Assembly (NCBI GenBank): GCA_021802125.1
Contig: JAKAAX010000004.1
Span: forward strand, 68,560-132,559
From: Thermoplasmata archaeon
GTDB taxonomy: Archaea > Thermoplasmatota > Thermoplasmata > Lutacidiplasmatales > UBA184
DNA length: 64,000 nt
Direction: 5' to 3'
In this document: positions 1-8,118 of the stretch, piece by piece
Position numbering within the stretch: position 1 is the first letter of the stretch
Layout: the number at the start of each line of letters is the position of its first letter
Made by a program: the position numbers and the translations under genes
The notes under the pieces: generated by a model
Database searches by the model: none
What the model was told of the DNA's origin: nothing
What the model saw: only the letters and a program-made list of their open reading frames with translations

Positions 1-150
1 GGAAACGGACCGTCCCCTTCCGCGGGAGAAGGGTCACCCAGACGGGCAGGGCTTGCGTTCGACCTCGGTGGCGCTCCTCTCGAGCCCCCCCTCGGGTGGG
101 CCCCCCCCGCGTCCTACGACTGCCGCTTTGACCTCCGTGAGATGGGGTAG
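1..150 (+). CDS. C-terminal end of a gene cut by the window edge
   Basis: Frame 1 stays open from the first base to a TAG at 148-150 and encodes 49 residues ending in YDCRFDLREMG. Third codon positions are almost all G or C, as in the real genes nearby. The stop lies 3 bases before the GTG of the acetyltransferase gene, which fits operon spacing. The fragment is proline-rich, with no recognisable domain, so function cannot be given. It might instead be non-coding sequence that happens to be open. Confidence 0.45.
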   Translation, partial: GNGPSPSAGEGSPRRAGLAFDLGGAPLEPPLGWAPPASYDCRFDLREMG

Positions 151-153
151 TGT

Positions 154-789
154 GTGCGGCGACACCGGAAGGCGCCAAGGATCGCCCTACCCCTCCAGAC
201 CCACCGACTGAGGCTCCGTTTGCCCACGCTCAAGGACGTTCCGGCGTGGCACGACACCCTGACCGAACCCCGGGTCCTGGATTTGATGCTCCCGGAAGTA
301 CCCTGGACCCTCGGCGCCGTTCGCCAGAAGGTCGCCTCCGCCCGCGAGGGCGCTCGGAACGGGACCTTGTACGAGCTCGCGGTGGAACGGCGATCGGACG
401 GGGCCGTGGTCGGACGTGTCGCGCTCAAGGAGGTGCAACTGGGCCCGGAGAGCCGGGCGATCCTGGCCTACTGGATGGATCCTTCCGTCTGGGGAGCCGG
501 GATCGCCTCGGAGGCGGCGCACGCGCTCTGCCTCGCGGGCTTTGGCCAGCTTCCCCTCCACCGGATCGACGCGGAGGTCTTCGCTTTCAACGTACGATCG
601 CAGCGGCTCCTGCGGGCGCTGGGTTTCCGCAAGGAGGGGGAGGCCCGCGAGGCGATCCGCTACCGCGGGCGGTGGGTCTCGGCGTGGAACTTCGGACTGT
701 TGAGGGGCGAGTTGAGGTCGCCGCCGCGGATTCTCAGGAGACCGTCTTCGTCGTCCGGGGCACGGGCGAGGCCCGCAAGAAGACCGTAG
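154..789 (+). CDS. GNAT acetyltransferase, RimJ/RimL type
   Basis: This predicted cytosolic N-acetyltransferase would move acetyl from acetyl-CoA to an amine, such as a protein N-terminus or a small molecule. The 211 residues follow the RimJ/RimL layout: an N-terminal strand (RLRLRLPTLKD), a central strand ending in YWMDPSVWGAGIASEA that matches the acetyl-CoA loop, and the late NVRSQRLLRALGF helix typical of the fold. The start is GTG at 154, just after the stop of the upstream fragment. The last ~25 residues are Arg/Ser/Pro-rich and probably disordered. It converges on the DUF835 gene 14 bp away. The family is clear; the substrate is unknown. Confidence 0.85.
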   Translation: MRRHRKAPRIALPLQTHRLRLRLPTLKDVPAWHDTLTEPRVLDLMLPEVPWTLGAVRQKVASAREGARNGTLYELAVERRSDGAVVGRVALKEVQLGPESRAILAYWMDPSVWGAGIASEAAHALCLAGFGQLPLHRIDAEVFAFNVRSQRLLRALGFRKEGEAREAIRYRGRWVSAWNFGLLRGELRSPPRILRRPSSSSGARARPARRP

Positions 790-803
790 AGGTCCCCCCC
801 GGC

Positions 804-1664
804 TCACGCCGGGATAGGAGCGGGGGCTTGCGCGTGCAGGAGCTTGCTCCCACGCTCGAGAAGCGAGAGGGAGGCCGAAGGGAGCGAGCCCGGGTCGAGG
901 GTGACGAGGACCGCCCCCTTCGACTCGAGGGCAAGATCGCGAACCAGGTCGATCATCCTGCGGACGTTCCGCACGTTCGTCGACTCGACGATCGTCTCGA
1001 TGCCGGGTAGGACCACCGCCCGCCCCTTGCCCTTCGCGAAATGGGTCGCGATCACGTCCGCGATCCGGTCGACGTCGGCGGGGGAGACCGTCCCTTCGCC
1101 CTCCAGGCGGCTGACCTTGAAGACCGTGACCTCGGTCGAGCCGAGCGCGCGGGTCACGTCCTCCCGGCTCACGTGCGTGAAGGCGAGAAGCGTCCCGGGC
1201 TCGATCGCGGTCTTGCGGACCAGCGCCCAGACGTCCGACTCCCGGTAGGTCTCGAGCGTGGAGAGGGGTTCGGCGAGCGACCAGGTCCAGGGGGCCCGCA
1301 CCCGCATGCGCTGGGCCGAGGCAGCGTTGGGCGTTACCTGACCTCCGTGAGGGGTTGCTCTGCGGTCCGCAACCGAAGGTGCCGAGGAAGATGCAGTGGC
1401 GGGGGACGCCTGGGGTCCTGCCAGAGGACCGAGGGCCATTCCCAGCCCCGTAAGGAGGCCGGCGAAGGCTCCGATGACCGGGGCGAGGAGCAGAGCGGGG
1501 GGGCCTCGCGCCCCCAGCATCCAGAGGACCAGCAGGAGGCCGAGGCTCACCACCACGAACGTCACCAGCCCGAAAGCCAGGGACGAGCGCGTGCCAGACC
1601 GACCTTCCCCCAAGGCGCTCCTTGCGCCCCGAGGGAAGGGACGGGAGATAAGCTCGTTGCACAC
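804..1664 (-). CDS. Membrane-anchored DUF835 domain protein
   Basis: A 286-residue protein with two N-terminal transmembrane segments (roughly residues 25-50 and 55-75), a linker, then a cytosolic DUF835 domain (roughly 135-275). The domain shows the family pattern: the KVSRLEGEGTVSP strand, VVLPGIETIVES in place of the usual DGIEYL, then the VTLDPGSL and LSLLERG ends. DUF835 is common in Euryarchaeota and Thermoplasmata, often with sensor or ATPase modules; its biochemical role is not established. I chose GTG at 1664 because the upstream M14 gene ends at 1712 and the reading frame upstream of this GTG looks non-coding. It is the last gene of a probable leftward operon with DUF92, queC and M14. 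A second DUF835 copy lies inside the STAND ATPase at 54.6-57.7 kb. Confidence 0.8.
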   Translation of the reverse strand: MCNELISRPFPRGARSALGEGRSGTRSSLAFGLVTFVVVSLGLLLVLWMLGARGPPALLLAPVIGAFAGLLTGLGMALGPLAGPQASPATASSSAPSVADRRATPHGGQVTPNAASAQRMRVRAPWTWSLAEPLSTLETYRESDVWALVRKTAIEPGTLLAFTHVSREDVTRALGSTEVTVFKVSRLEGEGTVSPADVDRIADVIATHFAKGKGRAVVLPGIETIVESTNVRNVRRMIDLVRDLALESKGAVLVTLDPGSLPSASLSLLERGSKLLHAQAPAPIPA

Positions 1665-1711
1665 CCGAACCTTCCGGCGCCCCCTGCAGCGGGGAGGTCT
1701 CGGGGCAAGGC

Positions 1712-3073
1712 CTAGTCGAGGAACCGGATGGCGTGGAGCCCGGCGGCCATCTGGGCCTCGACCAGGTCCTTCAACGCCACACGGTGCCCGCGGACGTTGG
1801 CCTCCAGTCCCCGCGACACGTTCTCGATCTGGTCCTCGGTCGACCGGAGCAGGCCCTCCCGCGCGAACGTCCCTGGAACGGCCTGTTCGTTGATGAAACG
1901 GAAGAGCGTCCCCAGGAGCCGCAGGTCGGTGAACCGGGCCGCGACCTGGTGCCGGAACACCTCCGAGACCGTGACCGGGCCTTCGGGGGACGGTTGGGGC
2001 GCGAGGCCCTCGCGGCGGTTCTGCCACTCCATCGAGCTCTCCAAGCACTCCCGGAAGGTCCCGGGGCGCAGCACGCCTTCCCGGTGGAGCGTGTGGTACG
2101 CGGACCGCAGAAGGTTCACGACGCGTTCGCGACGCTGATGACGCTCAGCCTCCAGCGAGGCGCGGTCCACGGGGGCGGCCGTCATGTCCCCGACGCGGGG
2201 GTCCGGGAAGAGCGGGACCTCCGCCATGAGCCCCAGCGCGGTCGGGTTCACGCTCTCGGCGTACTCGAGGCTCCCGGCGCCGTGGGTCAACACTCGTCGG
2301 GGCTCCAGGTTGTGCGCGAGGAGGTACTGCACGGCCTCGTGGGTGGAGAGGCGCTTCAGGATGTACGGGGAGAACTGGGTCCCCCAAGGCTCCTCCGGCT
2401 CCGCCGGCTCCAGGGGAAGCCCGACGCGCGCGGGAACGTCGACGAGCGCCTCCTGCAGTCCGTCGACCGTGCGGTTGAGGTAGTAGAAGACCCCGCCCAC
2501 GCTCGAGTTGTGGAGAGAGTACACGAGGGAAGGGCGCATCGTGTCGATCAGGTGCGCGAGGGCCCGGGTCTCCGGGGGGGCCATCTCGAAGTCGTAGTCG
2601 TCGGAGAAGTAGGGGAATCCCCACTCGACCTGACGGCGAGCAGGGGGCCGGTAGTAGTAGTGAGCGAAGCGGGACAGCGAGAAGTTCGGGACCGTCTGCC
2701 ACCCTTCGTTCAGGCGCAGCCCGTCCCGGTCGATGGCGGGGATGAGGAAGAAACGGACACCGATCCTGCGGGTCACTCCCGGATTCGAGGCCAGCGCTCG
2801 CGCAAGGTGAAGAGCGGTCAGGGTCCCGAGGGGCTCGTTCGGATGGGGAGCTCCGATGAGCAGCGCGACCTTCTCGCCTTCCCCCACCTCCAGCCCGAGG
2901 AGCGCGTCCCCGTGGGCGGTGTGGCCGATCCGGCGGAGCCGCACCTCTCCGGGGTGTTCCCTGGCGAGCGCGTAGGCGGACTCCTCCAGCTCCCCCGCCG
3001 AGAGGAACCTGGGAATGTCCGGTACGTCGGAGATGAGCTCCTCGACGCTCTCCGAGGGAAGGTCGAGCGCCAT
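1712..3073 (-). CDS. M14-family zinc carboxypeptidase-like protein
   Basis: A 453-residue predicted metallopeptidase of the M14 family (carboxypeptidase A / succinylglutamate desuccinylase fold), which usually removes C-terminal residues from peptides. The first zinc pair is HPNE in GAPHPNEPLGT (near residue 77), and the third ligand is probably the His of YSLHNSS (near residue 188). RDGLRLNEGW after the first pair also fits the fold. A later Glu in LMAEVPLF could be catalytic. No signal peptide is seen, so it should be cytosolic. The C-terminal third (330-453) is helical and unassigned. The ATG start at 3073 follows queC by 30 bp. Substrate unknown. Confidence 0.85.
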   Translation of the reverse strand: MALDLPSESVEELISDVPDIPRFLSAGELEESAYALAREHPGEVRLRRIGHTAHGDALLGLEVGEGEKVALLIGAPHPNEPLGTLTALHLARALASNPGVTRRIGVRFFLIPAIDRDGLRLNEGWQTVPNFSLSRFAHYYYRPPARRQVEWGFPYFSDDYDFEMAPPETRALAHLIDTMRPSLVYSLHNSSVGGVFYYLNRTVDGLQEALVDVPARVGLPLEPAEPEEPWGTQFSPYILKRLSTHEAVQYLLAHNLEPRRVLTHGAGSLEYAESVNPTALGLMAEVPLFPDPRVGDMTAAPVDRASLEAERHQRRERVVNLLRSAYHTLHREGVLRPGTFRECLESSMEWQNRREGLAPQPSPEGPVTVSEVFRHQVAARFTDLRLLGTLFRFINEQAVPGTFAREGLLRSTEDQIENVSRGLEANVRGHRVALKDLVEAQMAAGLHAIRFLD

Positions 3074-3103
3074 GAGCGGTGGAGCACTCGAAGGAAGATG
3101 TAC

Positions 3104-3826
3104 CTACCGACGGTCCTCTCTCAGGGGATCGTTGACGCGTGCCTCACGGAACCCCTTCTCTCGCAGCCGACAGGAGTCGCATCGGCCGCAGGGGCGACGA
3201 CCGCCCGCGTAGCAGCTCCATGTGAGGGCCCATGGCACGTGCAGGCGCTCGCCCCAGAGGACGATCTCCGTCTTGGTGCACTTCAGGAGCGGCGCCTCGA
3301 TGGAGGGAGAGAGGCCCTCCTCGGTCCCCCGGGCGGTGGCGACCTTCGCCAACCGGGCGAAGGCCCTCAGGAACTCTGGCCGGCAGTCCGGGTATCCGGA
3401 GTAGTCGACCGCGTTGACTCCCAGGTAGATCGCCTCCGCGCGGCGGGTCTCGGCCACCGCCAGCGCAAGCGAGAGAAGGATGGTGTTCCGGGCGGGCACG
3501 TATGTCGAGGGGATCCCGCCCCGGGCCATGCGGTCGGTGGCACGGTCCTGGGGCAGCCGGGTACCGGGTCGCGTCAGGGCGGAGGGGGCGAGCGGACCCA
3601 AGGGCACGGTCACCTCCAGTCGCTCGACGGCGCCGAAGTGCCGGGCAAGCGCACGCGCCGAGCGAAGCTCTCTCGCGTGTCGCTGTCCGTACTGGACGGA
3701 GAGCGTGATGATCGGATGGCCTCGGGACCGCGCGAGGGCGAGGACCGTGGCCGAGTCCATCCCGCCGGAGAGCAGGACCACCGCGGGCCCTCGGCGAGTC
3801 GGCACGGTCGGCTTCAGGGACCCCAT
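3104..3826 (-). CDS. queC: 7-cyano-7-deazaguanine synthase QueC
   Basis: Makes preQ0 from 7-carboxy-7-deazaguanine, ammonia and ATP; in archaea preQ0 is the precursor of archaeosine at tRNA position 15. The 240-residue protein has the PP-loop near its start (VLLSGGMDSA), the QueC motif GVNAVDYSGYPDCRPEF, and a C-terminal zinc site with Cys in SCYAGGRRPCGRCDSC (four Cys). Length is normal. I start at ATG 3826 (MGSLKPT), because the longer open frame upstream runs through the DUF92 gene. This start overlaps the DUF92 stop by 13 bases, which suggests coupled translation. No other archaeosine gene is in the window. Confidence 0.95.
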   Translation of the reverse strand: MGSLKPTVPTRRGPAVVLLSGGMDSATVLALARSRGHPIITLSVQYGQRHARELRSARALARHFGAVERLEVTVPLGPLAPSALTRPGTRLPQDRATDRMARGGIPSTYVPARNTILLSLALAVAETRRAEAIYLGVNAVDYSGYPDCRPEFLRAFARLAKVATARGTEEGLSPSIEAPLLKCTKTEIVLWGERLHVPWALTWSCYAGGRRPCGRCDSCRLREKGFREARVNDPLREDRR

Positions 3827-4614
3827 AGCAGGTACATCCCGAGAGCGATGAGCGCGGTGAAAAGCATGGCGAGGAAGTTGACCGACCCCTTTCCGAGGAA
3901 CCCTCGGTTCTCGAGCGTGGCTCCCAGCAGGCTGTCGATCTGGCAACCCAGGAACCCGAGGAACGTCCCTCCTGCGAACCAGAGGACGACCGAGGTCGGC
4001 AGCTCCACGAGCCCGCCGAAGGCGTAGAATATCCCGGCCCCCGCGGCAACGGTGACGAGGCTGCCGAGCAGCGCCCAGAGCTCCCCGCCGAAGCTGATGC
4101 CCCCGTTCGTGCCCGCCTTGACCGGCCCGGTCCCCAGGATGCTCACGGCCTTCCCGGAGAGCACGCCGAACTCGCTCGCGAAGGTGTCCGCCGTCCCGCA
4201 AGCGAGGGCGGCCACGTAGACGAAGGGGACGAGGTTCTGGGGCAGCGCGCCGAGGATCGACAGGGGACCGACCAGGACGAGCCCGAGCGGGACCAGGATG
4301 TGCGAGAGGACGTTGCGCACCCCGCGCTCCCCGGCCTTCCCCTCCGACACCTTTCGGGCCTTCTTCTCCTCCCAGCCGTACCGGGTGGCCAGGCTGCCTC
4401 CGAGGACGAAGAGGATCAGCATCGCGAGGTAGGAGGGGCCTCCGACGAGCACGATCACGATCCCGAACACGGCGGAGAGGAGGGCGGCGTAGGGGGTCAG
4501 GACCTTGGCGTAGGCGGCGGCGATGCCCAGGGCGAGGGTGACCCCGACCGAGATGGCCAGGGCCCAGCCTCCCAACGAGCCCGCGGCTACGGCCAGGGGC
4601 ACAGCTAAGCTCAA
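3814..4614 (-). CDS. DUF92 family integral membrane protein
   Basis: A 266-residue polytopic membrane protein with about six hydrophobic segments and the DUF92 hallmarks TADTFASEFGVLSG, GTNGGISFGGELWALLGS and LGCQIDSLLGATLENRG. Relatives include plant VTE6, a phytyl-phosphate kinase, so a CTP-dependent prenyl kinase role in archaeal lipid metabolism is possible but unproven. I chose TTG at 4614 because a reverse-strand TATA element (4648-4655) lies about 37 bp upstream, implying a leader of roughly 10 bases. It is the first gene of the leftward DUF92-queC-M14-DUF835 operon. Confidence 0.88.
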   Translation of the reverse strand: MSLAVPLAVAAGSLGGWALAISVGVTLALGIAAAYAKVLTPYAALLSAVFGIVIVLVGGPSYLAMLILFVLGGSLATRYGWEEKKARKVSEGKAGERGVRNVLSHILVPLGLVLVGPLSILGALPQNLVPFVYVAALACGTADTFASEFGVLSGKAVSILGTGPVKAGTNGGISFGGELWALLGSLVTVAAGAGIFYAFGGLVELPTSVVLWFAGGTFLGFLGCQIDSLLGATLENRGFLGKGSVNFLAMLFTALIALGMYLLWGP

Positions 4615-4647
4615 GGACTCCCCCAAAGGCCGCGCTCGCCCTGGCGG

Positions 4648-4655
4648 TATAAAAG
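4648..4655 (-). promoter_or_regulatory. TATA element of the DUF92-queC operon
   Basis: Read leftward the site is CTTTTATA, a good archaeal TATA box in otherwise GC-rich DNA. It lies about 37 bp before the TTG start at 4614. The same bases read TATAAAAG rightward, but the methylase ATG at 4663 is too close for that promoter unless the methylase starts further in. Confidence 0.7.
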
Positions 4656-4662
4656 ACCCCCG

Positions 4663-5712
4663 ATGAGAGTGACCAAAGCTCAGGTAGGGGGTCCGCCCTC
4701 CCCCGCAGCGGTCATGAAGCCGGGTGAAGGCGTCCGGAAGGGGGGGGCGCCCGTGGGGGATGCGGGCAGGAGCGGGAAGCACCCCCCCTTCCCTTTCCGC
4801 GCGCTCGCTCGCCGGTCCCTCTTCCACACTCCCCTCGGGGTCTCGCTGGTGGGGGACGCGCTGGGGGTCCTGCGCACGCTCCCGTCCTCCAGCGTCGACC
4901 TGGTCGTGACTTCCCCCCCCTACGATGGGCAACCGAAGTACGGGGATGGAGAGTCGTACGACCGCCGATGGTACGAGGGGTACTTCCTGAAGGTGACCCG
5001 GGAGGTCCACCGCCTGCTCCGGCCCCGAGGCAGCTTCGTGCTGAACTACCGTTCGAAGCGCTCGGGGCACGAGCGCGGCACGCTCCAGTACGAGCTCGTC
5101 CTGGCCCTGAGGGCCCAGGGGTTCCTCTTCTGTGAGGACTTCGTCTGGGGAAAGCCCTCTCCGCCTCCCGGCAAGTTCCGTCGTTTCCTCAAGGACGCGG
5201 TGGAATACTGCTTCCAGTTCGCGAAGGGTCCCGACTGGCAGTTCTACCCGGAGCAATGCCTCTCCCCCGCCCGGTGGGACGCGAAGGACCGGGCCCGTCG
5301 GAGGGCCCTTCCGCAGAACTACCTGCGCGTGGACGAGCCCTCCGGGCAGGGGCGACGAAGGGCTCTCGCCGGCCCGGACATGGTCCGCCCCTCCACACTG
5401 CTGCTCGTCGAGCCCGAGTTCTCCCGCAACCCCACGGAACATCCTGCGCGGTTCCCGGTCGACATCCCCGAGTTCTTCCTGCGCCTATTGACCCGGTCCG
5501 GGGATGTGGTGCTCGACCCGTTCGCCGGCACCGGGACCACCGCCGTCGCCGCAGAGCGGCTGGGCCGTCGGTGGATCGTCGTGGAGAACGAGGCGAGCTA
5601 CGCCAGGGCGATCGAGCGGAGGCTCCGGCTGGACGCGCCGCCACCGACGGGCCGAAAGGGCCCGCGCTCAGGAGCCCGCTCTCGGCGCGGGACCGACCCC
5701 CCCGAGCCTTGA
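4663..5712 (+). CDS. Solitary DNA N4-cytosine (or N6-adenine) methyltransferase
   Basis: Transfers methyl from SAM to an exocyclic amine of a DNA base. Catalytic motif IV is TSPPY (in DLVVTSPPYDG, about residues 82-92) and the SAM-binding motif FAGTGTT comes late (about residue 287). That order defines the beta class, and S/TPPY favours N4-cytosine. The 100-250 region should hold target recognition. The first ~50 residues are low-complexity, so the true start may be an internal ATG (for example 4714). No restriction endonuclease gene lies beside it. Its 3' end overlaps the convergent EamA gene by 45 bases. Confidence 0.88.
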   Translation: MRVTKAQVGGPPSPAAVMKPGEGVRKGGAPVGDAGRSGKHPPFPFRALARRSLFHTPLGVSLVGDALGVLRTLPSSSVDLVVTSPPYDGQPKYGDGESYDRRWYEGYFLKVTREVHRLLRPRGSFVLNYRSKRSGHERGTLQYELVLALRAQGFLFCEDFVWGKPSPPPGKFRRFLKDAVEYCFQFAKGPDWQFYPEQCLSPARWDAKDRARRRALPQNYLRVDEPSGQGRRRALAGPDMVRPSTLLLVEPEFSRNPTEHPARFPVDIPEFFLRLLTRSGDVVLDPFAGTGTTAVAAERLGRRWIVVENEASYARAIERRLRLDAPPPTGRKGPRSGARSRRGTDPPEP

Positions 5713-6633
5713 GCTCGGATGGGCGGGGTCCGGCGCGAAGCGATGCGTGCCGTAGATGGAGAGCAGGACGGCCAGTACCCCGATCGCCTGGGGCACTCCC
5801 AGACCTTGGTGCAGCACCAGGAAGCCCGCCACCAACGCGACCACCGGGACGATGAACAGGTAGGCGCTCACGGTCGCCGCGCGGTGCGCGGAGAGCAGTT
5901 CGAACCAGAGCCCGTAGGCGACCGCGGTTCCCAGAATGCCCGTCCAGAGCAGAACGAGAAGGAGCTCGGTGGTCCAGTGCACCGACGTGAAGGGGGCCTC
6001 GAAAAGGGCCAGCGCCAGCAGCACGGGCGCCGAGCCCAACAACTGCCAGATGTTCGCCTCGAGCATCTCCTGCTGCCGGAAGGTCCGCTTCATGAGCACG
6101 GTCGCCACGGCCCAGGAGATGGCGGCGCCGAGCAGCTCCAGCACAGGCGTCCATCCGGCCGACCAGGAGCTCACGTCCGCGAAACCCACCAACGCGACGC
6201 CCGCGAGCCCGACCGCGGAGGCGCCGATCTGTCCCAGCGTCGGGCGGTCCCCCAGGATGGGATAGGCGAGGAGAAGCACCCAGAGCGGGAACGTGTAGAC
6301 GAGCAGGCTCGCCTGCCCGGCGGGCACGACGGGAGCGGCGATCATCCACAGGCCGAAGAAGAGGGCAGAGTTGGGCAGGCCGAGCAGGAGCGCGTATCCC
6401 TTGCCCCGCCACGTGAGCCGCTCGGACCTGCCCATCCTTCGCTCGAGCAGCGGAAGGACCAGGAGGCTCCCCCCGAGCCCGAAGACGACCCGAAGGAAGC
6501 CGAGCCACAGGGGGGGAGCGTAGCCGAGGCCGAGGACCACCGCGGGGTAGTTGACCCCCCAAAAGAGGGCGACCAGAAGGAAGAGCCAGAGCGTGGCCCC
6601 CTGCTGGGTCGCGGACCCCGACCCGACGGACAC
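5668..6633 (-). CDS. EamA-family (DMT) transporter
   Basis: A 321-residue inner-membrane protein with ten predicted transmembrane segments arranged as two EamA repeats, beginning LFLLVALFWGVNYPAV. FPLWVLLLAYPILGDRP ends the first repeat in typical style. The family exports or imports metabolites such as amino acids or nucleotide-related compounds by secondary transport; the substrate cannot be told. GTG start at 6633, 7 bp after the HAD phosphatase stop, so it is the third gene of a leftward KaiC-HAD-EamA operon. Its C-terminus overlaps the end of the convergent methylase gene. Confidence 0.9.
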   Translation of the reverse strand: MSVGSGSATQQGATLWLFLLVALFWGVNYPAVVLGLGYAPPLWLGFLRVVFGLGGSLLVLPLLERRMGRSERLTWRGKGYALLLGLPNSALFFGLWMIAAPVVPAGQASLLVYTFPLWVLLLAYPILGDRPTLGQIGASAVGLAGVALVGFADVSSWSAGWTPVLELLGAAISWAVATVLMKRTFRQQEMLEANIWQLLGSAPVLLALALFEAPFTSVHWTTELLLVLLWTGILGTAVAYGLWFELLSAHRAATVSAYLFIVPVVALVAGFLVLHQGLGVPQAIGVLAVLLSIYGTHRFAPDPAHPSSRLGGVGPAPRAGS

Positions 6634-6640
6634 GGGCGCC

Positions 6641-7252
6641 CTATCCTCTCTCGATCAGACGGCGGCAGCCGGACAAGAAGCTTGTAGCGACCAGGTTCGC
6701 CTCGACCTGGGCCCGCTGGAACTCCTCTGGGTAGCGAAGGTGGGCTCCGGGCTCCGGGACGTAGACGGTGGTCAAGCCGAGCCGCGTCCCCGCCTCCACG
6801 TCGAGCATCCGGTCCCCGATGATCGCGGAGGTGCGCAGGTCGATGTGGAGCTCCCGGGCGGCCTGCTCGAAGAGGGCGGTCCCCGGCTTGCGGCAGGCGC
6901 AGCCCTCCTGAGGGGCGTGGGGGCAGTAGTAGAACGCGTCGATCTCGGTGCCGGCCTCCGCCATGAGCCTCTGGATCTTCTGGTGGATCGCCTCGACCGC
7001 TTCGCGCGTGTAGAACCCCCGGGAGATCCCGGACTGGTTCGTGACCACTACGACCAGGAAACCGTGGGCCCGCAGGAGAGCGACGCCCTCCCGCACCCCC
7101 AGGTGGAGCTCCACCTTCTCCGGGCCTTGGAGGTAGTGCGTGTCCACGTTGAGCGTGCCGTCACGGTCCACGAAGACCGCCCGCCGGAGCGGGGGCGTGG
7201 CGGAGGAGGGCCGGTGCTCCGGCCCGTCCTCGCGCTCAGGTGCTGATGACAC
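6641..7252 (-). CDS. HAD-family histidinol-phosphatase / GmhB-like phosphatase
   Basis: A 203-residue HAD phosphatase of the GmhB/HisB-N type. Motif I is VFVDRDGTLN (nucleophile Asp), motif II is VVTNQSG, and motif III/IV is KPG followed by IIGDRMLDVEAG. The zinc loop characteristic of GmhB, Cys-x-His...Cys-x-Cys, is present in YYCPHAPQEGCACRKPG. Known relatives remove phosphate from heptose-1,7-bisphosphate or histidinol phosphate; with no neighbouring heptose or His genes the substrate is open. The GTG start at 7252 overlaps the end of the KaiC-like gene by 17 bases. Confidence 0.88.
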   Translation of the reverse strand: MSSAPEREDGPEHRPSSATPPLRRAVFVDRDGTLNVDTHYLQGPEKVELHLGVREGVALLRAHGFLVVVVTNQSGISRGFYTREAVEAIHQKIQRLMAEAGTEIDAFYYCPHAPQEGCACRKPGTALFEQAARELHIDLRTSAIIGDRMLDVEAGTRLGLTTVYVPEPGAHLRYPEEFQRAQVEANLVATSFLSGCRRLIERG

Positions 7253-7967
7253 GGGCGATGCGGAAGTTACCCTTCTCCAGCAGGAGGGAGTAAAGGTTCG
7301 ACGAGTGGTTGGTCGACCGCATCTTGACCACCCGGATGCGGCGCTGGATGGTCTCTTCGTTGACCTTCGCCATCATGAGGTGGACGATGCCGTCCGAGAG
7401 GTAGTCCTCCCCGTTCGGCCCGTAGTTCTCGACGTCCCGCCGAACCTCGGAGATGAGGATGCTGGTAACGCCCAGGTCGCGGATCCACTCGAAGAAGTGG
7501 AAGAGGTCGTTCCGGGGGTTCTGGAAGTCCGACAGCGTCTCGAGGACCGGGAGCGAGTCCAGGATGAGCAGGTCGTATCCCTGGCTGTCCTTCATGTTCC
7601 GGGAGTACATCTTCAGGACCTCGATCCAAGACTTGTTCCCGAGGACGTTCAGGTTCTTCCGGATGAGCCCGATGTCCACGATCGAGAGCTTGTCGCCCAC
7701 GGCTTCGAGCTTCATGCCCACGCTCTCCATGTTCTGGATGAGGCTCTCGCGGGACTGTTCCATCGTGATGTAGAGCCCCTTCTTGCCTTCCTTGAGCGCG
7801 TTCTCGTAGGCCATGTGGAAGGCCACGGTGCTCTTCATCGTGCCTGGCTCACCGGCGAGCAGCACGACGTGACCGGACGGAATGCCCCCCTCCATCTTCT
7901 CGTCGAGTCCCTCCACGTACGTCCGGATGCGCGGGATCTTCGATCCTGCGGTGGGCCCTGGGCTCAT
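7236..7967 (-). CDS. Single-domain KaiC/RAD55-like RecA-superfamily ATPase
   Basis: A 243-residue one-domain ATPase of the archaeal KaiC/RAD55 group. Walker A is AGEPGTMKST (about residue 39), Walker B is DLLILDSLP, and the catalytic Glu pair appears in LYITMEQSRES. The SDGIVHLMM and VKMRST motifs near the end are typical. Such proteins are thought to act in signalling or DNA transactions, but no specific role is known here. ATG 7967 is chosen over 8018 because GGAAGGT precedes it and a TATA box at 8029-8036 would place the transcript start downstream of 8018. First gene of the leftward operon with the HAD phosphatase and EamA. Confidence 0.9.
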   Translation of the reverse strand: MSPGPTAGSKIPRIRTYVEGLDEKMEGGIPSGHVVLLAGEPGTMKSTVAFHMAYENALKEGKKGLYITMEQSRESLIQNMESVGMKLEAVGDKLSIVDIGLIRKNLNVLGNKSWIEVLKMYSRNMKDSQGYDLLILDSLPVLETLSDFQNPRNDLFHFFEWIRDLGVTSILISEVRRDVENYGPNGEDYLSDGIVHLMMAKVNEETIQRRIRVVKMRSTNHSSNLYSLLLEKGNFRIARVIST

Positions 7968-8028
7968 GGTGTTACCTTCCCCCTGTTCTCTGAGGTGAGA
8001 AATCCTCGGGCTCCCCATTGGGGGTGAA

Positions 8029-8036
8029 CCTTAAAG
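8029..8036 (-). promoter_or_regulatory. TATA element of the KaiC-HAD-EamA operon
   Basis: CTTTAAGG read leftward, about 65 bp before the ATG at 7967. With a start site ~27 bp downstream this gives a leader of about 40 bases carrying a GGAAGGT ribosome-binding site. Confidence 0.6.
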
Positions 8037-8118
8037 ATGTCGGTGCGGGCGCCCGCCGACCGCACCGGAGCGCCCCCCACGGGAGGCCAGCGGCGCGGGC
8101 CCCCTTGCGCCCCTCGCT

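Noticed and set aside
1733..4027. A 764-residue forward frame across the M14 and queC genes
   Set aside because: It crosses two real genes on the other strand and shows no domain.
4714..5712. Methylase promoter from the TATAAAAG at 4648 read rightward
   Set aside because: The spacing to ATG 4663 is only ~12 bp; the element fits the leftward DUF92 gene better. An internal methylase start remains possible.
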